64,000 nt of DNA, taken from positions 5,332,001-5,396,000 of the forward strand of contig NZ_CP019431.1 of the NCBI RefSeq assembly GCF_009866765.1. The letters are read 5' to 3'. The DNA is from Pseudomonas sp. S35. Lineage in GTDB: Bacteria > Pseudomonadota > Gammaproteobacteria > Pseudomonadales > Pseudomonadaceae. The notes under the pieces were generated by a model. The model was not told where the DNA came from, did no database searches, and worked only from the letters and a program-made list of their open reading frames with translations. Positions 42,826-54,423 of the stretch are shown here, piece by piece; positions within the stretch are counted from its first letter, which is position 1, and each line of letters begins with the position of its first letter. A program made the position numbers and the translations under genes.

Positions 42826-44694
42826 TTAAATCCACAACTTCTTGAAGTCACGCCCGCCAAAGATCAGGTTGACCATTGCGCGGGTCACCATGATGGCCGT
42901 GAACATCGAGGTAAAGATACCGAGGGACATGGTCACCGCAAAGCCTTTGACCGGGCCGGTGCCCATGGCAAAGAGAATCCCGCCGACCAGCAACGTGGTC
43001 AGGTTGGAGTCGAGAATCGCGGTAAATGCCCGGCCGAAGCCTTCGTTGATTGCGCGCTGTACGGTCATGCCGGCGGCGATCTCTTCACGAATCCGCGAGA
43101 AGATCAGCACGTTGGCATCCACCGCCATACCCATAGTGAGTACGATACCGGCGATACCCGGCAGGGTCAGCGTAGCACCCAGCAGCGACATCAAGGCCAG
43201 CAACATCACCATGTTGCCCGCCAAGGCTACTGTGGCGATAACGCCGAAGAAGCGGTAGATGGCAATGATGAACAGCGACACGAACAGCATGCCCCACAGT
43301 GCAGCATCCACACCCTTGGTGATGTTGTCCGCACCCAGGCTTGGGCCGATGGTGCGCTCTTCAGCGAAGTACATCGGGGCCGCGAGGCCACCGGCACGCA
43401 GCAGCAGGGCCAGCTCCGAGGATTCACCCTGGCCGTTCAGGCCAGTGATACGGAATTGAGCACCCAGCGGCGACTGAATAGTCGCCAGGCTGATGATCTT
43501 CTTCTCTTCCTTGAAGGTCTGCACCGGCACGTCTTTCTCGACGCCGTTGACCATTTGCTTGGTGTAGGTAGTGACAGGGCGTTGCTCGATGAAGATCACC
43601 GCCATGCTGCGGCCGACGTTGCTGCGCGTGGCGCGGCTCATCAGCTCGCCGCCGTGACCATCCAGGCGGATGTTCACTTCAGGCGTACCGTGCTCGCCGA
43701 AACCGGCCTTGGCATCAGTCACCTGGTCACCGGTGATGATCAAGCCACGCTCGATCTGCGCGGGAGGACGGTTGCCTTCACGAAATTCGAATTCCTCGGA
43801 CGTCGCACGCGAAGCACCTGGTTCAGCTGCAAGGCGGAATTCCAGGTTGGCGGTTTTACCCAGGATACGCTTGGCTTCAGCGGTGTCCTGTACGCCTGGC
43901 AACTCAACCACGATGCGGTTGGCGCCCTGGCGCTGCACGATCGGCTCAGCCACACCCAGCTCGTTGACGCGGTTACGTACCGTGGTCAAGTTCTGCTTGA
44001 TGGAGTATTCGCGGATTTCCGCGATCTTGGCCGGGCTCATGGCCAGACGCAGTACAGCCTGGCCATTCAGGTCGGCCGGTACGATGTCGAAATCGTTGAA
44101 GTTCTTGCGGATCAGCGCACGGGCTTGTTCGCGGGAAGCTTCATCAGAGAAGCCCAACTGGATAGCACCGTTGAGCTGCGGCAGGCTGCGATAGCGCAGC
44201 TTCTCTTTACGCAGCAAGCTCTTCACGTCGCCTTCGTAGACTTTCAGGCGTGCGTCGAGGGCTTTGTCCATGTCGACTTCCAGCAGGAAGTGAACACCAC
44301 CGGACAAGTCCAGACCCAGCTTCATCGGGTGCGCGCCAATGCTGCGCAGCCATTGTGGCGTGGTCTGTGCCAGGTTGAGCGCGACAACGTAGTCGTCACC
44401 CATCGCCTTGCGCACAACATCCTTGGCCGGCAATTGGTCTTCTTGCTTGGTCAGGCGCAACAAGCCGCCCTTCGCACCAGCTGCCAATGTTGCCGCTTTG
44501 ACCTGGATACCCGCATCAGTGAGCGCTTTGCTCGCGCGTTCCAGATCAGCCTGATTGACCTGCAGCGAAGTGCTGGCGCCAGTGATCTGGATCGCCGGGT
44601 CATCAGGATAAAGATTGGGAGCGGAATAAATAAAACCGATCGCCAGCACCGCCAGGATCAGTACGTATTTCCACAGAGGGTATTTGTTCAGCAT
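42826..44694 (-). CDS. secD: Protein translocase subunit SecD
   Basis: A 622-aa partner of SecF. It has the conserved GLDLSGGVHFLLEVD and VVELPGVQDTAEAKRILG in a large periplasmic domain (P1) and a C-terminal block of five transmembrane helices with GMAVDANVLIFSRIREE. A GTG one codon upstream (44697) is in frame; the ATG at 44694 is preferred. Order yajC-secD-secF is standard. Confidence 0.96.
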   Translation of the reverse strand: MLNKYPLWKYVLILAVLAIGFIYSAPNLYPDDPAIQITGASTSLQVNQADLERASKALTDAGIQVKAATLAAGAKGGLLRLTKQEDQLPAKDVVRKAMGDDYVVALNLAQTTPQWLRSIGAHPMKLGLDLSGGVHFLLEVDMDKALDARLKVYEGDVKSLLRKEKLRYRSLPQLNGAIQLGFSDEASREQARALIRKNFNDFDIVPADLNGQAVLRLAMSPAKIAEIREYSIKQNLTTVRNRVNELGVAEPIVQRQGANRIVVELPGVQDTAEAKRILGKTANLEFRLAAEPGASRATSEEFEFREGNRPPAQIERGLIITGDQVTDAKAGFGEHGTPEVNIRLDGHGGELMSRATRSNVGRSMAVIFIEQRPVTTYTKQMVNGVEKDVPVQTFKEEKKIISLATIQSPLGAQFRITGLNGQGESSELALLLRAGGLAAPMYFAEERTIGPSLGADNITKGVDAALWGMLFVSLFIIAIYRFFGVIATVALAGNMVMLLALMSLLGATLTLPGIAGIVLTMGMAVDANVLIFSRIREEIAAGMTVQRAINEGFGRAFTAILDSNLTTLLVGGILFAMGTGPVKGFAVTMSLGIFTSMFTAIMVTRAMVNLIFGGRDFKKLWI

Positions 44695-44756
44695 CACGCC
44701 GCCCGCTTATAACGCGGGGCGCCTTGCGCGCCCCGTCGATTGGTAAAGGTTGTTAC

Positions 44757-45095
44757 TTAGATCGCTTTGAGCGTGCCTTTTGGCAGCGTGGCGGCGATGG
44801 CGCCCTTCTGGAACTTCATTTCTACGGTGTCGGATACTTCCAGAACCACGAAAGCGTCGGAAACCTTGGTGATCTTGCCGGCGATGCCGCCAGTGGTCAC
44901 AACTTCGTCACCTTTCTGCAGGCTGCCCAGCAGGTTTTTCTGCTCTTTGGCGCGCTTGGCCTGTGGGCGCCAGATCATCAGGTAGAAGATGACCAGGAAG
45001 CCGACCAGGAAAATCCACTCGAAACCACCGCCCATAGGGCCGGCAGCAGCAGGCGCAGCGGCGTCAGCCATGGCGTTAGAGATAAAAAAGCTCAT
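44757..45095 (-). CDS. yajC: Preprotein translocase subunit YajC
   Basis: A 112-aa protein with one transmembrane helix (GGGFEWIFLVGFLVIFYLMIW) followed by RPQAKRAKEQKNLLGSLQKGDEVVTTGGI, the YajC signature. It associates with SecDF. 43 bp after tgt. Confidence 0.96.
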   Translation of the reverse strand: MSFFISNAMADAAAPAAAGPMGGGFEWIFLVGFLVIFYLMIWRPQAKRAKEQKNLLGSLQKGDEVVTTGGIAGKITKVSDAFVVLEVSDTVEMKFQKGAIAATLPKGTLKAI

Positions 45096-45138
45096 TTAGC
45101 ACTCCAGTTGCAAATAGTGAATCTTAGGGTCGGAAAAC

Positions 45139-47309
<2,171 letters not shown>

Positions 47310-47417
47310 GATGGGGTTCGTCTAGCAGGGCCGGGAAGTCTAGCGGAAATAGTGAAAATAGACCATGAAACGTGATTGACCAACGGTAATCTCATCTCTA
47401 TACTTCGCCGCCATTGA

Positions 47418-47502
47418 GCCCTGATGGCGGAATTGGTAGACGCGGCGGATTCAAAATCCGTTTTCGAAAGGAGTGGGAGTTCGAGTCTCCCTCGGGGCAC
47501 CA
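47418..47502 (+). tRNA. tRNA-Leu (anticodon CAA)
   Basis: An 85-nt tRNA with encoded CCA. Acceptor GCCCTGA pairs with TCGGGGC before ACCA. The anticodon loop TTCAAAA (stem GCGGA/TCCGT) gives CAA, reading UUG. The D-arm GGCGGAATTGGTAGACGC, a long variable arm and the T-loop TTCGAGT are class II tRNA-Leu features. Accessory DNA starts directly downstream, so its 3' end is the likely integration site. Confidence 0.96.
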
Positions 47503-47595
47503 AGATTTTCCTTTAAAATCAAGCACTTACCAGCTTACGGTTTTAAAGTTTTGGAAGTGATATTTGGAAGTGTTTTTGGAACTTCCAAATCAAAG

Positions 47596-47622
47596 AACCC
47601 GGCCTACGCGCCGGGTTTTTTA
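47596..47622 (+). terminator. Terminator downstream of tRNA-Leu
   Basis: AACCCGGC and GCCGGGTT form an 8-bp stem followed by TTTTTATT, 94 bp after the tRNA. The remaining bases of 47503-47820 are AT-rich (with a short TTGGAAGTG direct repeat near 47553-47572) and show no integrase or other gene. Confidence 0.85.
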
Positions 47623-47820
47623 TTGCTCAAAAATCGCTCAAAGCCACAGCCTGCAAGGGTTCCTCTGGTCCATGCCCCTCCCCTCAAAATTATCAGGCTG
47701 AAAACGCCTTTTCTGCTTTTCCAGAGCTTCCACTCCTAGCAACCCCTGAAGGCACATCTTCCCGCGCAGCGGAATGCATCAAATGCTAGATTCTCGAATC
47801 GTCCGAGGATTTCTACCAAT

Positions 47821-48612
47821 ATGCTCATGCAGCTCCTGACCAGCCTCTTGCCTACCCTCACACCCGATAACACCAAGATCCATTTGGCACAGCACAACGG
47901 GATCGAACACCCAATGGACGTGTACCTGGCTGGGGACTTTGATGAGTGGCAGTCGTGGCAGTCGAGGAAGAATTTCGAGTGCCGATACGTCATCGGCCTT
48001 GTTGAGATTCCAGAGTCCAAGAACTGGCTCCTAGCTGGGATCTACGATTCGTTGAAGGTGAAAGAGGTACGCCAAGGCAAGGTCAATCGTGATTACGTTT
48101 ACGAATACCGCCGTGTGCCAGAGTTCGAAGAGCTGGCGGGGAGATTGGTCCTTGAGTACAAAAAACCAAGGGCCAACTACCTGTACCTCAAGACATGCAT
48201 GCCCACGATGAAGCTGTCTGAAATCCTAGAAAGGAAAATGACCGTGGGGGGATTCCCCGGCTTCAAGGATGTGAACATTAGCTTTCAAGAATTGAAAATC
48301 ATCGCCAGGGAAGGGATTGTGTCGTGGCAGACTGCTTTGAGCAGTGTTGCAGGCGTTTACCTAATATCCGACCGCACCGAGGGTGAACACCAGCTATATG
48401 TAGGCTCTGCCACAGGCACAGGTGGCTTGTGGGATCGTTGGGTGACTTACTCAAAGAATGGGCATGGCGGTAACACCCGCATACGTGACCTTCATCTGAA
48501 ACGTGGTGAGACGTTTTCTGAAAGTTTCAGATTCAGCATCTTAGAAATTGCCGATAAGCATACTGGCACTGAAGAAATGAAGGAAAAGGAGATTCACTGC
48601 TGTCGGCGCTGA
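47821..48612 (+). CDS. GIY-YIG nuclease-domain protein, C-terminus cut off by an IS
   Basis: The readable product is 263 aa. Residues about 178-260 are a GIY-YIG endonuclease domain: GVYLISD, QLYVGSATG, Arg206 in GGLWDRW and a Glu in EEMKEKEIH. The first about 170 residues are unrecognised. The last three codons (Cys-Arg-Arg) and the stop come from the IS21-family element whose end begins at 48601, so the native C-terminus, probably a dozen or more residues, is lost. The catalytic residues remain. First gene after the tRNA; role in the element unknown. Confidence 0.75.
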   Translation: MLMQLLTSLLPTLTPDNTKIHLAQHNGIEHPMDVYLAGDFDEWQSWQSRKNFECRYVIGLVEIPESKNWLLAGIYDSLKVKEVRQGKVNRDYVYEYRRVPEFEELAGRLVLEYKKPRANYLYLKTCMPTMKLSEILERKMTVGGFPGFKDVNISFQELKIIAREGIVSWQTALSSVAGVYLISDRTEGEHQLYVGSATGTGGLWDRWVTYSKNGHGGNTRIRDLHLKRGETFSESFRFSILEIADKHTGTEEMKEKEIHCCRR

Positions 48613-48627
48613 ATGAAAACTGACCCA
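48601..48627. repeat. IS21-family left terminal repeat
   Basis: Starts TGTCGGCGCTGAATGAAAAC and ends CTGACCCA. Matches the right end at 51155-51181 in inverted orientation, differing at about four positions. Confidence 0.85.
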
Positions 48628-48770
48628 CCCTGCCGATTGAAAATTGACCCAGGGCGGATTGCTGATTTTGGCATCAGCAATTGTGGATAAGCTTAGCAGT
48701 CGTGTCCCGGTGGAAGAGGCATTAAAGCCCCACCGCATTTGGGCATGCGGCAGGGTATTTTCGGTGCGGA

Positions 48771-49574
48771 TCAAAACAGCTCATCGTCCTCGGCACCATC
48801 ATTGTCTTTGCGCTTTCGTTCACGTGATTTGATCTTGGTCTGGGCGACCAAGCTGCTGTGTTGCAGGCGGTAGGACTCGTTGCCCGTTTCGACGATGTGG
48901 CAGTGGTGTGTCAGCCGATCCAGCAACGCCGTTGTCATCTTGGCGTCACCAAACACGCTCGACCATTCCGAGAAGCTGAGGTTGGTGGTGATCACCACGC
49001 TGGTGTGCTCGTACAGCTTGGACAGCAAATGAAATAACAGGGCACCACCGCTCTGGCTGAAGGGCAAATACCCCAGTTCATCGAGTATCACCAGGTCTGT
49101 TCGTAGCAGCCCTTGAGCGATGCGGCCCGTCTTGCCGTCGTACTTTTCGCGCTCCAGCAGATTGACCAGATCCACCGTGGAGTAGAAGCGCACGCGTTTG
49201 TGATGCGTCGTGATCCCGGAAACGGCCAAGGCGGTGGCGAGGTGTGTTTTGCCTGTTCCAGGCCCGCCGATGAACACGACATTCTGCGCGGTATCGGTGA
49301 ACTCCAGGTTGGACAGATCCCTGATCAGGCGGGCATCTGCGCTGGAAGCGCTGAAGTCGAAGCCGGCCAAATCACGATGCATGGGCAGTTTGGCCATGTT
49401 CATCTGATGATTCACTGAGCGCACCGCTCGATCTGCATGTTCTTGTTGAAGCAGATGTTCGAGCAGCCATTTCGAGGATGCCGTCGAAGCTTCTCCTTGC
49501 GAGGCTAGTTCTTCCCAGGCGCTGGCCATGCCATGCAGACGCAGTTCTTTGAGTTCCGCCATAAGATCACGCAT
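48771..49574 (-). CDS. istB: IS21-family helper ATPase IstB
   Basis: A 267-aa AAA+ ATPase that assists transposition. Walker [10 protein letters not shown] and Walker [13 protein letters not shown] are intact, with sensor [17 protein letters not shown] place the start at ATG 49574, which has GAGGAG 7 nt upstream and overlaps the istA stop by 8 bp; the frame is open five codons further to 49589. Confidence 0.93.
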   Translation of the reverse strand: MRDLMAELKELRLHGMASAWEELASQGEASTASSKWLLEHLLQQEHADRAVRSVNHQMNMAKLPMHRDLAGFDFSASSADARLIRDLSNLEFTDTAQNVVFIGGPGTGKTHLATALAVSGITTHHKRVRFYSTVDLVNLLEREKYDGKTGRIAQGLLRTDLVILDELGYLPFSQSGGALLFHLLSKLYEHTSVVITTNLSFSEWSSVFGDAKMTTALLDRLTHHCHIVETGNESYRLQHSSLVAQTKIKSRERKRKDNDGAEDDELF

Positions 49575-51075
49575 TGCGAGTCTCCTCATCGGTGGTACGG
49601 AGCCGGTCGTAGCGTGCCGTATTGGCGACAGGCGCTATCTTGAGTTGAAGGCTGGTTTCGGCAGACGGAGGGGCTGCTGTCGATGTCAGTCGAGCCAGGA
49701 CATTCAGGATGTGGTCAGCACTCAAGCTGCCGGATTCAAGTACCAACTCCACAGCCACCAATACGGCGTCGAGCCCGGCGATGGGAACAGCCGCCAGTAC
49801 TTGAGTCATGACTCGATCACCATTGGTGTGCCGCCTCAGACCGCGTTTTAGCAGTTGCAACGGCTTCGGCAGATCGGCAAACGGAGCGCCATTGCGCAGC
49901 GCACCGGGCTTGCGTTCGATGAGCGGGATGTAATGCTGCCAGTCAAAACTGACCTGATCTCGATCAAACAGGCGCTCGTGACTGGCAATCATCGTTTCAT
50001 CGGCGATGACCACCACCCGTGTGGGATACAAACGGCTGCTGACCCACTGGCCGACCCGCTCACACGGCACCGAGTAGCGATTTCGCGCCACGCTGATCAG
50101 GCAGGTGCTGGAGACCCGTACGGTGCGCTCGACGTAGCCATCAAAGGCAGTCGGCATCGGCATCAATTCGGCGCGTTCTAGCTCCAGGACGTCCGCCACT
50201 GTCAGCCCGTTGTACTGCGGGTGCACCAGTTCGTCCCAGAGCGCACGGCAGCGTTGGCCGAGCCAGGCATTCAATTCCTCGAAGGTATGGAACATGCAGT
50301 TTTGAGCATCGAGCCAGATGCGCCGTCGGCTGTCTTGAACGTTCTTTTCAACGATGCCTTTTTCCCAGCCGGAGGCCACGTTGCAGAAGTCCGGATCGAA
50401 TAGGTAGTGGGCACACATGACGGCAAACCGGGCATTGACTGTGCGGCCTTTGCCTTTGTTGACCTTGTCGACAGCCGTTTTCATATTGTCGTAGATGCCG
50501 CGACGCGGCACCCCACCTAACGCGCCAAACGAGCGGGTATGGGCATCGAACAACATCTCGTGGCCTTGGCTGGGATACGCAACCAACCAAAATGCGCGAC
50601 TGGCGCACAGCTTCATATGGGAGACCTGGATGCGTCGGAACAGGCCGCCGATCAGCAGACCTTCTTCGCTCCAGTCGAATTGAAAGGCCTCCCCGAGTGC
50701 AAAGGTCAGCGGCACAAAGGCCCGAAAAGACTTGCCTTGCTCGCCGCGCCACGCGCGTATGAAGGCGGTGAGCTGGCTGTAGCCGCCGTCGTAGCCCTCG
50801 GCCTTGATCTGCTCGAAGAGTGCTTTGGCACTCCTGCGGTTGTGCTTTGCCCGAAACGAATCGGCCTTGAGCGCCTGCTCCAGCGTCTCGTGAAATGGAC
50901 TGAGTTTGTTGAAGGTTGCGCACCGTTGGTACGCCGGCTGGGTGGCTTCGGGTGCTCTGACCCATTTTCGAATGGTGTTTCTCGACAGTCCGGTACGCTT
51001 GGCTATCTGATGCAGCGAGAGCTTGTCGCGGAAGTACATCCGCCGGATTTTTCCCAACATTTCCATGCTGATCAC
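49567..51075 (-). CDS. istA: IS21-family transposase IstA
   Basis: A 502-aa DDE transposase. The N-terminal helix-turn-helix is [21 protein letters not shown]. The catalytic acidic residues are in [19 protein letters not shown] and [15 protein letters not shown] (DDE). Full length. The first codon at 51075 lies 106 bp inside the right terminal repeat. Confidence 0.93.
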   Translation of the reverse strand: MISMEMLGKIRRMYFRDKLSLHQIAKRTGLSRNTIRKWVRAPEATQPAYQRCATFNKLSPFHETLEQALKADSFRAKHNRRSAKALFEQIKAEGYDGGYSQLTAFIRAWRGEQGKSFRAFVPLTFALGEAFQFDWSEEGLLIGGLFRRIQVSHMKLCASRAFWLVAYPSQGHEMLFDAHTRSFGALGGVPRRGIYDNMKTAVDKVNKGKGRTVNARFAVMCAHYLFDPDFCNVASGWEKGIVEKNVQDSRRRIWLDAQNCMFHTFEELNAWLGQRCRALWDELVHPQYNGLTVADVLELERAELMPMPTAFDGYVERTVRVSSTCLISVARNRYSVPCERVGQWVSSRLYPTRVVVIADETMIASHERLFDRDQVSFDWQHYIPLIERKPGALRNGAPFADLPKPLQLLKRGLRRHTNGDRVMTQVLAAVPIAGLDAVLVAVELVLESGSLSADHILNVLARLTSTAAPPSAETSLQLKIAPVANTARYDRLRTTDEETRNA

Positions 51076-51154
51076 CCTGTGTTCTCCTGCTCGAAAAGTG
51101 AGCAGAAGCAGTTGAACACCTGGGTCAGTTTTCAGTCGGCAGAACAGCCTTTAC

Positions 51155-51181
51155 TGGGTCAGTTTTCGGTCAGCGGCAACA
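51155..51181. repeat. IS21-family right terminal repeat
   Basis: Ends TCAGCGGCAACA at 51181; its reverse complement starts TGTTGCCGCTGACCGAAAAC. A copy of the inner half (TGGGTCAGTTTTCAGTCGGC) lies just inside at 51121-51140. Confidence 0.85.
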
Positions 51182-51278
51182 AGTTTGCCTCAATACGGTG
51201 TCCCAGTCTTTATTTCGCGTAGCGAATGCCTTCTAAAAATAAAATGGTAAAATCTGTCATATAACAACCAGAAATTAA

Positions 51279-52481
51279 ATGGCAGTAGCTAAACGAAAAT
51301 CATACAAAGAAAAAAAGGAGTACATCGACAACAGTAAAGAGAAGCTCGAGGGATTCCTTGCGGATAAGGTCGATAGCATCCACGCAATGCTCCAGGCAGA
51401 AAATCCAGACGTGCCGGTGTGGAATTCGCCGTGCTTCAAAATCCGATACCTGAACCCGATATCAGGAACAGTCTACAACCTCGAAAACTCGATGCTGCTT
51501 TCGATGCTTGGCAAAGAGAAAGGCTTTGAACTGCCCTACTACATGACGGCGAAGCAAGGGTTTGACGCTGGCCTGTCCAACAAAGGGGAAAAGGCTGACT
51601 TCGTTGTTCACCACTTTGGCATGCAGATAGGGTTCGTCAAGGACGGTGAAAAGCCAGGTGCTGGAGGTAACGATGACCAGGACAATGCGGAAGGCAAAGC
51701 CATCTATAGACGTGCTTCAAAGCTATCCCCTGTCTTCAACCTGCAGCAATTTACAGGCGAACTACCCGACAAGATAAAAGCGCAGATGGCGCAACGCGCC
51801 AAGATCCCTACACCAGCAGAAGTACAGACAGTCATACAGTCCGTAATAGATACCATGCCCACACCGCTCAAAAGGCACGCAGGGGCGGAACACAGCAATT
51901 ACTTCTCACCAAGTGAAGACACCATCTACATGGCCCCGTCTGGCTACTTCAAGAGCGACCTACACGAGCTATCCACTCTATTGCATGAGGTCAGTCACTC
52001 ATACGGAGTACCCAGCCGCAAGAACCGTGAAAGCCTTGCAAAATATGCTCAGAGTGATGAACACAGGGCCTATGAAGAGTTGGTAGCCAATCTGTCAGCG
52101 CAAGCTGTGATTAAGCACCTGAACTTCAACATCACCGATGGCATGCGCGATCAATTAGACGAATCCTTTTTCAAGAACCACCAGACCTACGATGTGGGTT
52201 GGGCTCTCAAAGGCTTGAGGGACAAACCTGACCAGGTATTCAAAGCTGCCGCAGACGCAGACCGCACAGCGAACGAGATCATCTACAAGCTTGAGAATGA
52301 CCTTAAAGCAAAGTACGAACTCGACCCCACCCTACCCGTCTCTGACTTCATCAAACAGCGCCTATCTCGCTCTGAAGTGGATTCCACGCCACAGGTGAAG
52401 CCGCCGACCATCAGCAGCCACGACATCCAGGTAGAGACTGCCACACCCATACAACAAAAAAAGAGGACATTGAAAATATGA
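51279..52481 (+). CDS. ArdC-like antirestriction protein with zincin metallopeptidase domain
   Basis: A 400-aa protein. Residues about 15-155 resemble the ArdC N-terminal ssDNA-binding domain (WNSPCFKIRYLNPISGTVYNLEN). Residues about 195-300 are a zincin-like peptidase domain with HEVSH at 236-240 and a downstream Glu near 267 (EELVANLSA). ArdC-type proteins travel on conjugative elements and protect incoming DNA from restriction. The stop overlaps the next small ORF (ATGA). The IS right end lies 97 bp upstream and may have separated it from its original promoter. Confidence 0.8.
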   Translation: MAVAKRKSYKEKKEYIDNSKEKLEGFLADKVDSIHAMLQAENPDVPVWNSPCFKIRYLNPISGTVYNLENSMLLSMLGKEKGFELPYYMTAKQGFDAGLSNKGEKADFVVHHFGMQIGFVKDGEKPGAGGNDDQDNAEGKAIYRRASKLSPVFNLQQFTGELPDKIKAQMAQRAKIPTPAEVQTVIQSVIDTMPTPLKRHAGAEHSNYFSPSEDTIYMAPSGYFKSDLHELSTLLHEVSHSYGVPSRKNRESLAKYAQSDEHRAYEELVANLSAQAVIKHLNFNITDGMRDQLDESFFKNHQTYDVGWALKGLRDKPDQVFKAAADADRTANEIIYKLENDLKAKYELDPTLPVSDFIKQRLSRSEVDSTPQVKPPTISSHDIQVETATPIQQKKRTLKI

Positions 52482-52642
52482 ATAATTTCGAGAAAACCAG
52501 AAAACAAGCTTTTGAAGATCTAATCGATGGAGACGTAGAGCTGATAGATCTTTACGAGCAAGGAATGCTTACGGAGGAATGCTTTGTGGAGGAATCCACA
52601 AATGAACCGTATAAAGAAATTCCGCCAGAAAGGATTTACTAA
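52478..52642 (+). CDS. Small acidic protein downstream of the ArdC-like gene
   Basis: A 54-aa ORF whose ATG overlaps the preceding stop by 4 bp. It starts MNNFEKTRKQAFEDLIDGD and is rich in Glu and Asp. It resembles antitoxin-like or accessory small proteins only in size and charge; I do not recognise a family. The coupling and the terminator 27 bp later support it being real. Confidence 0.55.
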   Translation: MNNFEKTRKQAFEDLIDGDVELIDLYEQGMLTEECFVEESTNEPYKEIPPERIY

Positions 52643-52668
52643 GAAAATAAAATGTGATCTTAGAAAAT

Positions 52669-52692
52669 AAACAGGAAGAGATTCCTGTTTTT
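52669..52692 (+). terminator. Terminator of the ArdC unit
   Basis: AACAGGA and TCCTGTT enclose AGAGAT and are followed by a run of T. It ends the ArdC/small-ORF transcript before the parA-like gene. Confidence 0.8.
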
Positions 52693-52811
52693 TTTGGTTT
52701 TGATATCCGCAAATCAGTAAATGAAAGGTTTTGATATCCCTTCAGTCTAAAAACCAGCGATCAATCATTTTACTGAAGCCAAAAATTAATTCATGATCCA
52801 CCACGTTATTA

Positions 52812-52877
52812 AGCACTTCATAAACACTTATGAAGCACCTCATAAGTATTTCATAACTATTTATGAAATATTTCACA
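52812..52877. repeat. Array A: six tandem 11-bp repeats upstream of the parA-like gene
   Basis: Six consecutive 11-mers with no gaps: AGCACTTCATA, AACACTTATGA, AGCACCTCATA, AGTATTTCATA, ACTATTTATGA, AATATTTCACA. Units share an A/T-rich core (ACTTCATA-like) and stay in phase with the DNA helix. The last ends 69 bp before the parA start. The other bases of 52643-52946 hold no gene. Arrays B and C carry the same repeat class. Such 11-bp direct repeats are typical of centromere or iteron sites. Confidence 0.85.
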
Positions 52878-52946
52878 CTAAAGGCTTGTTTTCATTTTTC
52901 AAATGTTATTATTTTAAAAACAAATCAAAACTAAAGGACTTTAATC

Positions 52947-53924
52947 ATGAACCAACCAGCTAAAATCTTGGCCTTAATCAGTCATAAAAGCATTACTAAA
53001 ACCACGACCATTTCAAATCTCAGCCACTCCTTGTCGCTTCAAGGTTATCGCACGCTGATTATCGACACTGATGGCGTTCCAGCTATTCAAATGCACATCG
53101 AGCAGAACAAAGAAGTAACAGAAAAACGCATTATCAAAAACAAAGCCAAGGTGGAATTTCTTAAAAATAAAGGTAGAGCTATAAACCAGTCCTTGCTGGA
53201 TCAACTTGAGTACGATGAATTCGCACTTGAAAACCGTCCTATCGTTATTGCCCGCAGCCTTTATGAGCTGGACGCACAATTTGATGTGATCAAACGTGAC
53301 TACGCTCACTTCGACTTTATTATTGTAGATGTTCCAGCCAAGGTTCTAGACTCGAAAAACAATCCAATCAAGGAAATTAAAAGGCTCATCAGCTTCAGTG
53401 ATTTGGTGATTACACCTTACAAGGGCGACACGCAGAACGCAGTGACTGCTGTTACCGTGTCGGGAATCATTGAGGATTTGAAATACGACGCTGTGAGCCT
53501 AGGCGGAAAATTCACCACAAAGATACGCTCTCTGTTGGCTTTCGATCCAGCACGCATCAAGGCAAACTCCAAAGAGGTCAGCGCTAACCTCACCTTGACG
53601 GATACATCCACGACTGCAGCAAGACTTGCCCGTAATGCAGAACGTAAAGCCTTGAAGGAAATCGACCGTAAGAACCAAATTGATGCAGACATTAGGGCAT
53701 TCGGTGATGCGTTTGGTGAACACCAGAAGCCGTTGGAAGCACCTTTGATTTTTCGCTCGATATACCCTAACCAATTCAACAAAGGGCAGACCATTTATAA
53801 CGCCACGACTGAATCGGCCAAAATTGCCCAAGCTGAATTCAATCTTGTGGTGAAAGCGATTCTTGAAGCCATTGATGAAATATCAGTGGTCGCCACTGCC
53901 CAAACCGAATCAATCACAAACTAA
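52947..53924 (+). CDS. ParA-like ATPase with a degenerate P-loop
   Basis: A 325-aa protein of the ParA/MinD fold: ILALISHKSITKTTTISNLS at residues 7-26, LIIDTDG at 37-43, and a Walker B-like DFIIVDVPAK. The deviant Walker A of ParA is K-G-G-x-G-K-T-T; here it reads H13-K-S-I-T-K18-T-T, so both glycines and the signature Lys are missing and only K18-T-T remains. ATP use is therefore uncertain. AAAGGA lies 9 nt before the start. A small gene follows 27 bp later and repeat arrays flank the pair, as in plasmid partition loci. Confidence 0.75.
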   Translation: MNQPAKILALISHKSITKTTTISNLSHSLSLQGYRTLIIDTDGVPAIQMHIEQNKEVTEKRIIKNKAKVEFLKNKGRAINQSLLDQLEYDEFALENRPIVIARSLYELDAQFDVIKRDYAHFDFIIVDVPAKVLDSKNNPIKEIKRLISFSDLVITPYKGDTQNAVTAVTVSGIIEDLKYDAVSLGGKFTTKIRSLLAFDPARIKANSKEVSANLTLTDTSTTAARLARNAERKALKEIDRKNQIDADIRAFGDAFGEHQKPLEAPLIFRSIYPNQFNKGQTIYNATTESAKIAQAEFNLVVKAILEAIDEISVVATAQTESITN

Positions 53925-53951
53925 CTCACAAACTAAAAGTAGATAACAATC

Positions 53952-54410
53952 ATGACATTTGACTTACAAGCAGCAAAAGCCCGTGCAGAAGCTAAAAGAG
54001 CGGAAGCACCTACTACACCACCAGAATCTGAAATCACTTTGGTAGAGACAGCTCCAAAATCACCAGAACAGATTCAAGCAGAGATCGAGCAAGCAGCCGC
54101 TGAAAAAGCTATCCACGATCAAAAGGTCTTGGCTTTCAAAATCGACCAAGCTTTGAAGGAACACAAAGCCCTGCCAGAAGGCAACAAATTGAGCGTTCGC
54201 AGCTTTGCGTTCACAGACAAGACCGATAGCGCTATCAAGGCTTTCGAGTCCATCACCAACAACAAGCGCTATGGCAAAGGGTACGTGAGCAGTTCAGTCA
54301 GCGTTGACGTTGAGCGCATGTGCATTCTGCGCTTGAAGGCTCTGACAGACCCTGTTCTGAAATCCTACCTGGATGACGTAGACGCTGAATTCAGACGCAC
54401 CATCGACTGA
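53952..54410 (+). CDS. Small protein downstream of ParA, possible partition partner
   Basis: A 152-aa protein. Residues 1-70 are Ala/Glu/Lys-rich and probably helical (AKARAEAKRAEA, QIQAEIEQAAAEK); the C-terminal half (LSVRSFAFTDKTDSAIKAFESI...) looks compact. No helix-turn-helix or ribbon-helix-helix is obvious. The position directly after a ParA and before array B suggests the centromere-binding partner. That role is inference only. Confidence 0.6.
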   Translation: MTFDLQAAKARAEAKRAEAPTTPPESEITLVETAPKSPEQIQAEIEQAAAEKAIHDQKVLAFKIDQALKEHKALPEGNKLSVRSFAFTDKTDSAIKAFESITNNKRYGKGYVSSSVSVDVERMCILRLKALTDPVLKSYLDDVDAEFRRTID

Positions 54411-54423
54411 TAGAGACTCAAAA

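Larger units (their letters stand above)
48601..51181 (-). mobile_element. Complete IS21-family insertion sequence
   Basis: A 2581-bp element with istA and istB on the minus strand and imperfect terminal inverted repeats: left TGTCGGCGCTGAATGAAAAC, right (reverse complement) TGTTGCCGCTGACCGAAAAC, with 23 of 27 positions matching when extended through TGACCCA. A second internal pair (CTGCCGATTGAAAATTGACC on the left, CTGCCGACTGAAAACTGACC on the right) is the multiple-repeat end structure known for IS21. I found no clear target-site duplication: flanks are CACTGC and AGTTTG. Both transposition genes are intact, so it may be active. Confidence 0.9.

Noticed and set aside
50539..51222. 227-aa plus-strand frame across the IS right end
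   Set aside because: Antisense to istA and crossing the terminal repeat; only its last 13 codons might be remnants of the interrupted GIY-YIG gene.
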